DNA of 64,000 bases, taken from the NCBI RefSeq assembly GCF_030272615.1, contig NW_026728917.1, positions 1 to 64,000 of the forward strand, given 5' to 3'. Source of the DNA: Cryptomeria japonica. Lineage: Eukaryota > Streptophyta > Pinopsida > Cupressales > Cupressaceae. The notes beneath the pieces were generated by a model. That model saw only the letters and a program-made list of their open reading frames with translations, searched no databases and was not told the DNA's origin. Position 1 is the stretch's first letter. Every line of letters starts with the position of its first letter. A program made the translations under genes and the position numbers. Positions 32,998 through 46,612 of the stretch are shown in pieces.

Positions 32998-35900
32998 TTT
33001 AATTAAAAGGTAGTTTCTTTTATCCTATAAATTTCAATTTAGATTTTGTAGTTTGAAATTTAATTTATTATATAAATAAAATTCAAAATACAATTATTAG
33101 TATTTTAATTATTATTTGTCTTAGACATTTTTAATTACATGTCTTAGATAGGTTGTTACATGCACGAAACCAGATCAAAGCCTTAGACGAGATGCTTAAG
33201 TCTTGAAGCCAAACAATATATATAAATAGATGTCGACTCATCCTATTTTTCAACTTCTTTAAGGTGGGTTGAATAGAATGATAAAACTTTCTAGACCTTT
33301 CAACCTTCCTTTTGATGCATTTTTTGATGAGTGGAACTAACATAATAGAACTTTCTAGACTATTCTGACTCTTCCTTCCTACATGGATCACACAACATAA
33401 TACAACTTATTGTCCTATGAGAATTCATTTTTCTGTGGATCGCCTAGCATGATATAGCTTGCTAGCTCGTAGAATCCATGTTACCTTGTTTCTCTCTCTC
33501 ATAGATCACCCAACATAACACAACTTGCTAGTCTATGGCATCCACGTTTTCTCATTTCTTCTCCCCATGAACTCATAGCTTTGCTAGTTGTTGGATCACA
33601 AGTTCATTATTTGATGCATGCTCTTTCTCTTTCTAGGTGACTACTTGTGTTCTTGTAATAACATTCCGAGAATCAAATTAGTGGCTAAGACATTTTTATT
33701 TTTATTATTGAGGTCTCTTCAACTGGTTGACTTAGAGATTTTTGTTTTAGTACTAATCCCTTTGTTTTGTGTCTTTTGTCTTTGATTTCCTTTTTTTGAC
33801 TTTTTTTATTTTGTCTTGTTTTGTGTTCCCTTGCATGTGTTTGGATGAGTAAAGATCTTAAGATTGGGGGCTTGGTTCCTCAAAATTAGTGATGGCTTAT
33901 CTCTTTGTGATCTTGCTCCTATTTTCTCCTCTCTTTTTTCCTCATCTTTCTACTTTATCGTGAGTATTTGCATAAAATCGTACTCTTGTTAAAGTGGGGG
34001 ATAAACATAACATCGTAAATTGTAATCGATATAATTCACACCTCCTTCTTGTGGCCCTACTTTAGTTCATCCAATCCTAGTTCTTCCCTACACCTATTTT
34101 GGCTCATTTTACTTGAAATTTTATGTCACCTAATTGCATGACCTAGTGGACCCCATCCTAGAATGTTGCTCTCCAAGATACAACCTTGTTTTTCCTATTT
34201 TGGGAGGAGAAGGGCGCTTGGGGGACCCCTATCTAGACCAGGATGTCTTGGGTGCCATGGTCCCCCTTAAACAAGTCCTAAATTAAATAGGACTGGGCAC
34301 TATGCCTCCTCAATTTATTTTTCTCCACATACCTCAATGTAACCATTGGAGGTAAGCCTTACTGGTAATTTACCAATGAAACTATATATAAAGGCATCCT
34401 ATCAATTAAATTTGATTATCATTTTCATACCCCATCATTTGTGCATACACCAATCATTTGTTATCAAGCATTCTTAAGCACTCAAGGTAGGATTTCATCC
34501 CACCATATTCTTAAAACATCATGGAGAAAATTGTATCATTCCTCATGCAAGCATGTATGTTCTATTAGGTCATGTTCATGTTATGTCAAGTCATGTTATT
34601 GCATTGACATATGTGATCACATTCAAAGAGGATTGCACAATCAACTTCAATAAGTCATTACTGATTTGAGGTATTATGATATAGAATTTACTTTAGTATT
34701 TCAGTTACAAGTTGAATTTAATTCAAGGCTTTATCTCTTGAACTGGGGTTTAACCTTTAAGGCAAATCCCCATCAACAACCCTATTTCTTTCTTTTTGTG
34801 TGAAGGGAATTATCTCAAGAGTTGTGATTGGGAAATCTGGTACTAGTGTCAATGACAACGATCAGACTCAACTTTTGAAGGTGCAAAAAGTAGAGGACTA
34901 GGGTGATCAAATCCCCTCGATCTCATGAATTTTTGACAACCTTTCAATGATGGATTATGTATGTCATCCTAATTTGGAAAACATCCAGTCTATTTGCCCC
35001 TGATACTTGGAGGACTAGGGCAATCTGCTCCCTTAGTCTTGACAATTATGCCTAAATATTTCTTTGTAGGTTCTGATCCATTTTCCCACCTCAGATCTAA
35101 GTTTACATCTCTGCATGATATCTAGAACATTATGTTACTATTATTCAATATCCATTTCTCATTATTTTTCCTAGATCTAGCATTACAACTTAACCCTAAT
35201 TGCTATTCAAATTTAACTCTAACAAGGTAAGGATTAACTTGATCCGAGTTTAGTTATTTCAGGATTGAATAAATTAAATTCCTTCCCTTGATGTGAGGTT
35301 GGTCCCAAGTGAAATTAGTGGCTTTATTATCAATCCAGGTGGTGAAACCCTAATTTATCAATACCTTACAATTTGTATAATTTAATTATATAGTTTTGAA
35401 GTAAGATTTTTTTCAATGGTGACTTGCAATGGAAAAGATTATTTCTAAACCCAAAATGTGTTCCTAATTATATCAATAAAAATAGAACATTTTTCTAGTT
35501 GGGTATTCCCCCCAAAAAAATTCAGAAGGCTTCATTTCATTCTTTTTAGCATCCATTCTATTCTCTAAGAAACATTAACAACAAATTGCCAAAATGGTAT
35601 CAAATTTATTTTGTATCAAATAATTTTTGTTGTTGTTGTTGTTTAAAAACTTATGTGAGGGTTTCGGATTTGTACTATTTAATGACCTATTTTTTGTTGT
35701 TGAAATGGAAGTATGACAAATCTCCCAATATATGTCAGGAGAAGGGAGTAGTCTTGGATGGTTTGAAGTCATCAACCCAAGTACAAGATTACTTCATTAT
35801 AGTATACAAGTGCTGAAATATTTTCCCTTTAAAATTACGCTAGATGTAGGTAAATTTGAAAGGGAAGTAGGACAAATCTCTCGGAAAAATCACATGACAT

Positions 35901-38183
35901 AAGAAGGGAGTAGGCTTGGATGGTTTGAAGTCATCAAACTAAGCACAAAATTTCTTCGCTATAGTATACGACAAAAAAAAGTTCTTGAGAGTTTCAAGTT
36001 CTCCACAAAAATGGACCCTAGGGGTTAATAATTCATAGATGAAAGATGTGAGAGATAAATGGAAGACCTTGATAAATAAATTACTAAGCAAAAATATCAA
36101 TCTTGGACTCAAGAATAGTTGATCAAACAACCTCAAATAATGTACTAGGAAACATAATCAATCTTGAACTCAAGAATAGCTAAAGAAATCTACTTTAAAA
36201 TCCACACTGCAAGTGTACATAGAGAATTAGAGGCACCAATAAAAATTTAATTAGGCTACCATGAGAAGATGGGCCATAAGAAAAAAAGAAAAAATTTTAG
36301 GGCAGGGAATTATAAAATTTTGGTGTTGGAAATGGTATACTATTGAAATATTAGAAGTTTTGTTTGGTTATAATTACTCCTATAAAAATAGATTTAGATG
36401 TGCTATTGGGAGCATATAATGGCTCGAATTAAAAAAAATTAAATTTATCAGATCTTAAAATCTAATTTTTAATATTTTTATATACATGTATATGTACAAA
36501 AGGAAAATAAACCTTTTCAAATTTTGATCTAGGCTATTCAAATCTAATGGTACAAATTAATCTAGATTAGTAAACAATAGTTGTGTTCTAGTGTCAATTT
36601 AGAATAGAAAAATAAGCATCAAAAGAAACATGATGGATAATGATACTTAGTTTTATAATTAATGTGATGGAATAAATTTAATTTAAAACTAGCTTTGATG
36701 ATTTTATATAAAAAATTAAATACTTTCTTTGTGTCTTGTATCTATTATTGTGGGTTTAGACACAAATTTTCTTAGTAAAATTTATTACCCAATGCTATTA
36801 CAATGAACCTCTTAAAATATATTAGCAAATCACAAAGTACAGAAATAATTGCACAAAATTGAGACAAAACATATATTAATATATTGAATTAAGAAAATTT
36901 TCAATGTAGAACATCATTGGTCTCTTTGAGGGGGCAATATCATGAGTTCATGCTTGCAACAATAAAATTCATAAATGACTATAGTAGTATACATACGCTC
37001 TACATGTACTAATTTTACCTAATACGTGGTTATTATTTTCAAACATGTGAGATTAACTAACATAGGAAAAGAGATGATTTACAAAGCGTATATATCCAAT
37101 TCTTTCCTTATGTATACCTCAATGCAAAAGTAATTATTTAATAAAATAGTTAGGACTATGGTTCCTTATATGCCCTCACTCTTAAACGAGGATTTATTAT
37201 CAAATCTTGAGATGAGAATTTTTTTGTTGCCTTTCGAAGAGTGATTAGACCACATTACATATTTGTGTTGCATAGCATGCTACTAGAAGAGAACTTAAAT
37301 TATAATGTAGATTTGTATTTGGTATGAATGACAATCAAGTATACATTCTGGTGCCAAGAGCATAAATCCCTTCATATCAAACATAGGTAATGTACCAACT
37401 AAGCGTGAATACACTAGAAAATATTCATCTTAAAAACAAAAATGGATTACTCCCTTCATATCAAACATAGGTAATGTACCAACTAAGCGTGAATACACTA
37501 GAAAATATTCATCTTAAAAAAAAAAATGGATTACTAGGTGGAACTTGGAGGAAAGAGAAAGCTCCAATTTGTATGCCATAGATTTAATATTTTTGTAAAA
37601 AAATGTAGGTCCCATGAATCATTTGTGCTCGTTTTTATTTAATCTTCAACTTTAGGGAAGATTATTTATATACAGTTAGATGCAAAAAGGACCATTTCAT
37701 CAATGTCAAAATTTTATTTGGAGTAATCTTGATTGTTTTTTACTTCATATGTAAATATATGTGATCTAAAAATAATCCTTAAGGGTTTATATAATTGTGT
37801 CATGTGTGTGAAGGGTGGAATCCATGACTTGTACTTCGGAACTACTTGGTATATATATTTGGATAGATAGGGGATATTGTCCATTCATAGCTTGGTTATG
37901 GTGTTGAAAATTATATTATAAAACCATTCTACACGTGGTAACTGTTTTGTCTAACATTGTTTATTATACACAAAGAAATCAAAATGGGTCTTCAAGAACT
38001 TATCAATAAATTTTGATTGGTCATCTAATTATGAATGATGTGCACACCACATCTTGAGATATGTACTATTGTTATAGATGTGTTGGACACATTGACTAAT
38101 GAGAGTTTAATAATATAAAATATAAAATTAATAATTAATTGTGGTGCATCTTGGAATATTCGACATCATAATGGGTTAAATAT

Positions 38184-41100
38184 TAATTCTAGCAAGACCC
38201 ATCAATGCAGTGGCATCCACAAATTGGAGATAAGCATATGGATGAAGGCGATCACCCCAATTCCAACCCTAAATTAAACCTTGCCGAACACAAGACTTGA
38301 TAAATTTACCGAGACCCTCTACCATGAGAGTGAATAAGAATTGGGAAAGAGGTTCCCCTTGTCGAAGACCTCTGCATGCACCAAATAAATCCATGGGCTC
38401 ACTGTTAATAAGGGCTGCAAATGAAGCCATTCAATTTTGAAGCCAAAGGCAATAAGCACTTTATAAAGGAATTTTCATTTGACTCTAACATAAGCTTTGG
38501 CTATATCCAATTTAATAAACATAGCCTTCTCCTTAGATATCTCCATAGAATGAATGGCTTCTGATGCTATAAAAATCTCATCCAAAATTTGCCTTCCAAC
38601 CCCAAAACCATGTTGCTCTTCTGAAATAAGTTTATTGAGCCATGACTTGAGCCTTTCAACAATCAGTTTAGTGATTGTTTTATGAACCACGTTACAAAAG
38701 GCTATAGGATCGAAAGAACTCAGAGAATTTTCTCCCTCCTTCTAAGGTATGAGAGCAAGGAAAGTAGCGTTCATATCCCTGAGCTTCTGTTTATTTATAT
38801 AAGACTCCCACACCACCTTCAAAATATCCAACTTAATTATTGGAAGGAAGTGAAGTAGTGAAACAACTTCTTACACTAACCTTGAGAGGAGTATAATGCA
38901 AAAAATTTTACAGATCCTTATAGCAGTTACAGAAACTTAACACAAATAAACAAAATATCATGCATACCACAACTCACCAACACAATCATTTACATGGGAA
39001 AACCCGTTCAGGAGAAAAACCCCACACTCCAAAAGTAGCTCAATAAATTATTCAACAATCAATAACAGATTACAATATACTTGCAGAGAAATCTCTTCAG
39101 AAGAGAACTACTAATCAAAGACTCAGAGGTAACACAATAGCCGTAAGACTCTTACACACAACCTCTATCTCACACACCTCATATATAGGAGATACAATAT
39201 AAGAAAGCATCAAACGGAATTACAAAACCATGGGCTAAAACCACCCAATAAACTAGAGCAGAGGTTATCCCCATTATAGATGTGTTATGATGTGTCAAAA
39301 CACACATCAACATGTGTTCCTCCATTATACATCTCATTTATGTGTCCAATGCATTTTATATTTTCTATTTCAGGAGTCCAAACTTCCGAAGGCCATAACT
39401 TGTGAACCGTGTGTCTGATTGACGAACTGTTTGAAGCATCAGAAAGCTAGAGAAATGCTCTATCACACCCCTCCAAAATGGAAACTTTAATATTTTCAAA
39501 ACTAGCTATGATCTTACAACAAATTTTTACCGACGTGCTTATCTAGCGAACTAGAAGCTTTAGGGATAATTTCGCACCATTTCATGCTTAAACAAAAACT
39601 TACTATAAATAGTAACACATGTAAATTGAAGGTTGAGACACCATGTCCCAACATTCTCTCACTTGTCGAAGAACTTTCAAGAGCAAAGGGAGTATCAACA
39701 CAATAATTTAACTACTAGGGGCCATGAGGCCCATAGACTCACAACACCATTTAAACCTCTTTATGCTCACAGTGTTAGTTAAAGAATCTAGAATATTCAT
39801 CAAAGTCTCTACCTTAACCAACTTCACCTTACCATCTTCAACCATATCTCTGACAAAATGATACTAAACATCAATGTGCTTAGTCTGGGCATGAAATGCT
39901 GGGTTCTTAGTTAAATGCAGATCACACTCTGACTGTCACAGTAAAGTGTCACTATTTCTTGTTTTATTTGAATATTTTAACAAAGTCTCTTAACCCAAAT
40001 GGATTCTTTACAAGCATGAGTAGCTACCATATACTCTTCTCTTGTAGTGGACAAAGAAACCACAACTTGCCGCTTACTCATCCTATTAATTGCACCGCCA
40101 AATAAAGTAAATACATAAGCAATGGTGGATCTTCTGCTATCAATATAACCTGCCCAATCTAAATCCACATATCCATGAATATCAAGGTAAATCACATCTC
40201 CAACCAAATTACCATGATAACAAAGAGAATACTTAGAGGTACCCTTCAAATATGTAAAGACTCTTTTGACTGCATCCCAATGAACTCTATCAGGATTAGA
40301 AATATGTTTGGAAAGAACTCCCACTTCTTGGGTAATGTTTGGTCTAGTACAAACCGTTGCATATATCAAACTTGCAATTGCACTCTGGTAAGGCACTCTA
40401 CTCATTTCTTTCATCTCTGATGGAGATGTAGGACAATCTAAAATAGATAATTTCATTCAAACTGTGAAGGGAACACATAATGGTCTACAATCCTGCATGT
40501 TGAACCTCTGTAAAACTGAATTCACATACTTACTCTGCCCTAGCCATAGCTTTATGTTCACTCTATCTCTTCTAATTTACATCCCAACAATGTTTTTCGC
40601 TGCACCAAGATTATACATTTAAAATTTAGCAGCAAGCTGAGAATTCAATTCTGAAATCATACATTTTCCTTTACCAATGAATAACATATCATCAACATAT
40701 AATGCAATGTACAAGAAATGATCACCATTAGATTTATAAAAGACATAGTGATCTGATTTAGAATGCTCAGATCTTAAAATCAACACATTTGTATTAAATT
40801 TTTGGTGCCACATCCCAGGACTCTGTTTGAGGCCATACAATGATTTCTTCAATTTATAGACCAAATTACTTTTACCTTTCACCACATAGTGCTCTAGTTG
40901 TGTCATATAAATACCTTCCTCTAAATCACCATGAAGGAAAGTAATTTTCACATCCATTTGCTCGACCTCTAAATTACAAGAAGTAGTAATAGAAAGCAAA
41001 AATCTAATGGATGTCATTTTTACAACAGGAGAAAATATCTCACCATAATCAATACCCTCAACCTAAGAGTAATCTTTTGTAACCAACCTTACTTTATACT

Positions 41101-42634
41101 TCTCAATGCTTCCATCTGAACCAATATTTTTCTTGAACACGCATTTGCAACCAACAGGCTTTCGTCCTTTAGACAATGGTACAAGATCCCATTCATCATT
41201 TTTTTTCAAAGCTTTCATTTCTTCTTCCATAGCATTCTTCCAAGATTCTGCATCATTCCTACCTAATGCCTCTTCTAAAGAAATAGGTTCATCCACATTA
41301 GTATTCAAAACAAAAATACATCTCCAATCATTAGGTGAATACCTTTTAGTTGGTTGTCTATGTCATGTACACCTTTGAACAAGCCAAGTTGGAGGTTCTT
41401 CCTCATCTTCTAAAGATTCAGATCTAGATGAGCTCTCCTCAACTTCTTTCCTATCAAGTTGACTCAATTCAACTCTTTTAGGCATAGAAGGGAATTGAAT
41501 CATATCTTCCTGTTTAGTCTATTATGGTTGCAATGTAGCAAAAGGAGACTTAATTTCTCTAAAAATAACACTTTTACTATTAATTACCTTTTATGCAACA
41601 AGGTCGCAAAGGTTGTATCCTTTTACACCATAACTATAACTGATGAAGATACATTTCACAACCTTCTCCTCCAACTTCGTACACTTCTCTTTTGGCACAT
41701 GAGCATATGCCTCGCAACTAAAACCTCTAAGATGTCTCAAAGAAGGCTTGTGACCTGACCATGCTTCCATAGGCATTTTATCAACAAGAGTTGATGTAGT
41801 AGACCGTTAATCAAGTAGCAAGCAATGACAATTGCTTCAGCCCAAATTTTTAATTTTAGGCCAGCACAACTCAGCATACTCCTAGCCCTCTCCATCAATA
41901 TCTTGTTCATTTTTTCTGCAACTCCATTCTGTTGTAGAGAATACAGATTTATAATTTTTATGGAATCTATCAAAATCATTAGAGAAAATTAACCACCATT
42001 ATCAATCTTCAAACATTTAATTTTTTTTTCTAGTTTACAATTCGACCATTTCTTTAAATTATTTAAAACGATTGAAAACTTTAGATTTACTCTTTAGTAA
42101 GTATACCCCTGTCCTACTAAAATCATCAAAAAAATAAACATAAGCAAAGAACAAAGCAAGATGCCACATTTCTCCTCTTTGTCCATCTTAACACCAATGG
42201 ATACCAATATGTGAATTATAAACAAAAATTAACTATAAATAGTAACATCATGTAAATGCCAAGTTGAGACACCATTTTTCCAACAATTATATCCCAAAAC
42301 TCTTGATAAAATTCTATAGGGAACCCATCTAGGCTAGGGAATTTTCCCCTTCTTCAAGAGAAACACAATTTTTCCACTCTCAAGAAGAGAGATAGTTCTA
42401 AGGAGATCCTCATTCATTGCATCACTAGTAATGGCAGGAATACTATCAAGCACAAACCCTTCCTATACATTGGCCAAAATAGAGTCCTCTTTTAACAATT
42501 CTGCAAAAACTCTAATGGCTTCCTCAACAATCTCTTTGTAAGAAGGAATAGGAACTCCCTTAGAGGAAAGAAGAGAATAAAATGAATTTCCTTGGACCTC
42601 TTGCCCTTAACTGAATTGTGAAATAAAACCATTA
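38184..42634 (-). mobile_element. LINE split by Copia retrotransposon, copy 2
   Basis: Same nest as in copy 1. LINE 3' portion 38184-38840, Copia element 38841-42285 and LINE 5' portion 42286-42634, with the ATTAT target duplication at 38836-38840 and 42286-42290. Inside the Copia element are the 3' LTR 38841-39653, RNase H 39977-40456, reverse transcriptase 40619-41308 (YVDD intact), integrase 41591-42139 and 5' LTR remnant 42220-42285. The translations show the same stops as copy 1. Confidence 0.9.
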
Positions 42635-42676
42635 GGCGTCAAAAATATTGAAAAATAAATTAGTATATATAAAATA

Positions 42677-43844
42677 TATAATATAGTTATCAACTGTAAA
42701 GAATCCAAAGCTGAAGTAATATACTAAGAACACCATAATAAAATTCATCAATTTTTGTTCCAAGGCTTACTGCGTCTTTGTACGCGTCAGGATCGATCCC
42801 TTTCTTGGCCTCTTCATACTCAGTTGCCATAGATTTTTTTTTACATTGCTACCTTCAGCGCTATCAAATATGCTTTATTATAATGTCATCAAATAATTCA
42901 ACCTACAGTATGATCTATAGCAAATTTCTGTGTTTCAACCTTCAACACTAGTATTATGTCGTGTCTACAGAGGGAATACCCGTCCAAAAGGCGTGGAAGA
43001 AATAAGACTATGAGGAGATTCCATCGACAAGATAAATCTCACGACTGTGACACTGCCAAAATAGTGGTAATGTGAGTCTCGTTGCCTTCTCATAGAACTT
43101 TTTAACCTTTTTTTTTCAAATAGTAGCTACCTGAAGTGACCTTTCACTTTTTTTTTGCTATTCACGCTCAGTTGCCATGAAATTTCTTTTCTATTGCCAT
43201 GAAGTTTTATTTTTCTACTACATTTATACTCTAAAAAATTTGCAGGTTAGTGACGACTCTTAGCTTTATCTAACCTACCGACCCTTAGATTCAAGATAAT
43301 TTTTTTTCTAGGGTGATTGATCATTCTGCTAGGCTCTTGACGATAGTCTTGAACATCTGTTTACACAATATTAAATAATGTGATTACAAAGTATTATGCT
43401 GTGAAATGGATGCGGCTCCACATATTGCAATAATAGACTTTCTTTAAACATAAAGAGAAAAATGGACATCAAGTCTAAAAGGCGTGGAAAATATATGACA
43501 GAAAGAAGTGTCCATCGTCAACATTAACCCCATGACTACGACCTCGCGAAAGAGTGCCAACACTAAAGTGATTAATCGTTCTGTTTGTCTATTCGTGGTT
43601 AGTTGACATGACATCTTTCTTTCGTCATTTTCTAAGGCTGGTCAAGATGCTTCCTTATAATATCAGTGAATAATGTGACATAAACTATTCTGTTGTGAAA
43701 TGGATACGGCTCTACACATTAGAATGCATCCTCACTTTAAAGTAGAAAAATGGGCATAGCTGTTAAAAAAGACATGAAATGACAATATGACAGAAAGGTG
43801 ATTCTCTTGAAGAAATTGATTTCATGGCTGTCAGTTTTTGGAAG
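42677..43844 (-). pseudogene. Degenerate repeats of the ankyrin gene 5' end, copy 2
   Basis: Same three decayed start regions as in copy 1, with ATGs at 42828-42830, 43176-43178 and 43607-43609. No differences were seen. Confidence 0.65.
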
Positions 43845-44153
43845 TGGAGTAAATTGTTTTGAAAATGAATAATAGCTTTATTGTATTTAATAAATTAAAA
43901 AGAGAACAATATGACATATTTCCAATGTTTTAGTCAGGTTGCATTTATGTTAGGAACAATCAAGGACTAACTTCTTTTCTTACAATGAACAATAGTCAAA
44001 GAAGCATCAACATTACTCGTAAAACATTTCAGAGTAGTGGAGTAGGCACCTTCAAAGCAGACAAATGAACTTTTCTAATCATCACATTATTTTGAAAAGG
44101 GAGTCTTGTCATCAAAAGATAGAGAATAAAGAACCACCAAAAGGATAGGACAT

Positions 44154-46289
44154 AAATTAACATATATATGTTATGTTCGATGCAATGTTGTGATTATTTT
44201 GAGGAAATATTTTGATACATGTATCTTATGTACAATGGTGAAATTTTATTTGGAGTTGAAATTATTCCCATATCCTTCTATCTACCTATTACACACATTT
44301 ATTCCCATGAATAGTTACCCAACCTTATATGTGCATGCTGCCATACATTTTGTTTATATTTAAGAAGTTATGACGCTCACCCTTACAAAAAAATCTCATC
44401 TAGTTCTTACTTGTCTAGATCTAATCATTTGATTGTGTAAGATTATTTTTCTAGTCACATGATTGACCACAAAATTCGGCACCTAAGCCTCATATTTAAA
44501 AATTAATAAATATAATTAATTTTCACCAAATAATCCTTTTTACTTTCACCTAGAGTTGAAAAAAAAAAGAAGCTTACATCATTAGGTGTTATGAGTTACA
44601 ATTTAATGAAATTTAGTTTTATTTATTCCATATTTGTCATCTTTCAAGAATCCTCTCTCATTGTCTAGTATTAAAGTAGAATAAATAGTGAAACATTTAG
44701 ATTTAATAAATGAAAAAGAATAACAAACTTGTAATTGATAGCCCTTGCTTGCTATCATCAATATTTGTACATTTTCTAGGGATTTAATTAAGGAAATTTA
44801 TCTCTTAAAGACATAATAAAGATCATTCAAGTTATTTCAAACTATTGATAGTCTCGAGATGTTTAAGAAGATAAGACTAGATTGAGTTTCACCTAGAGGG
44901 AAGCAAAATGTTTGTCAAGCCATAAGAATATAAAGATTTCATGATCACAAATTCGACCCATAATTCTAATCTTTAACTTTATAGAACAAAGGATTAATAT
45001 AGAATTTGAGACCATATTTATGAAGAGAGATTGCCTTTCTAAATTACAAAGATAAAATAATCTAGAATCTTCATTAGAAATCAAAATTAGTTAATCAAAA
45101 TATTACATACCCTTATTCATGATATGTATTTCTAAATATAATAGATATAGTTATCAATTTTCTATTACCCACCTATCTTTAATTAATTCAAACTAAGGGG
45201 ACATTTTGATAAGTAATGTTCTCTTTTGTTCTCAAATTTCACTTGTAAGATACAAGCTACCAATGGGACATTTGTTTTTCTATTTTGTAGGTTCTCATGA
45301 TGAGAGCATGTTGAAAGTATATAGTTAAATTATTATTTAAGTTATCATGTCTTAATAGGGTTGATTACTTATATGGACACATCAACTTCATATAATCTAT
45401 ATCTAATTAGATATCAAATTTACATGAACATTTTTGAGTGCTATAATATTTTTGATGCATGATCAATTAGGATTCAGACACAATTCAATGTAACGGAAAA
45501 TATAATTATGAAACTAGCATATATATGTTATTTTCTATGCAATATTGTGAATATTTTTAGGAAATGCTTGGATACATATATCTTATGAACAATACTGCAA
45601 TATTGTATGGAATTTTGACTATTCTCCTATCCTTAGGTATATTAATATACATATGCATTCCCATGAATAGTTACCTAATTTTATATGCGCACACTACCAT
45701 ACATTATACTTATCTAAGAAGTTATGACACTTATCCACACACGAACTCTCATCTAGTTCTTTTTTCCTTAGATCTAGTCATTTGATTGTCTAGGATCATT
45801 TCTATAGTCACATGATTGACCACATAATTACACACCTTAGCCTCATATTTAAACAAAAATAAATAAATAAATTACCAACTAATGCTCTTTACCTTCCCCA
45901 TCTAGAGTTGCAAAAGTACAAGCTTGGATGATCAGATGTTTTGTGTTACTGTGTTACCTATTAATTTTTATGTTTACAAATGATTTTTGTTGGATTTTTT
46001 GGTTTCATATTTATAAATGTAAATTTAGGTTAGTCAAATGTTCATATTTCTTACTTAGTTGAGCAATCTCCTATTTTATTCGTAAAAGTTCACTTGTGAG
46101 ATGGAAGCTATTCATGGAATATTTTTCTTCTATCTTTTAGGCTCTCATAAGGAATGCATTTTTAATGATGTACTTGTATGATCATGTCTAGATAAGGTCC
46201 CTTACTTTATATGGACCCACCCTCTTTTGTAATGAAGAGAGATTGCATTTCCAAATACAAAGGCAAAATAATCTATCCATTCATCAAGA
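44154..46289. repeat. Diverged, rearranged duplication, copy 2
   Basis: Counterpart of 15245-17380. The main paired blocks are 44154-44579 and 45510-45939. Confidence 0.75.
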
Positions 46290-46612
46290 ACCCACAATCT
46301 TCAATCAAAAGACTAAACACCCTTATACACTTTATTTGTTTTCAAGAATCATAAATATAATCATTTAAATATAAAAATAATTTACAAAAATATTATTGAC
46401 AGTAAATCTAACATTCAACTTGAAGCATACACATATCAAATCAGCTCTAAGCACGCAAGTATCTGATTTGAACACAGATGTAGATACTTTGTACACTTCT
46501 AATAATATGAAAACATTTAATATTATAAGACATAGTTGAATACGATCAAAGTCATGTAGAAATAAGAAGCTGCAACACTGTATCAGACTTGCAAAAGCAA
46601 CTTTCCCAAACC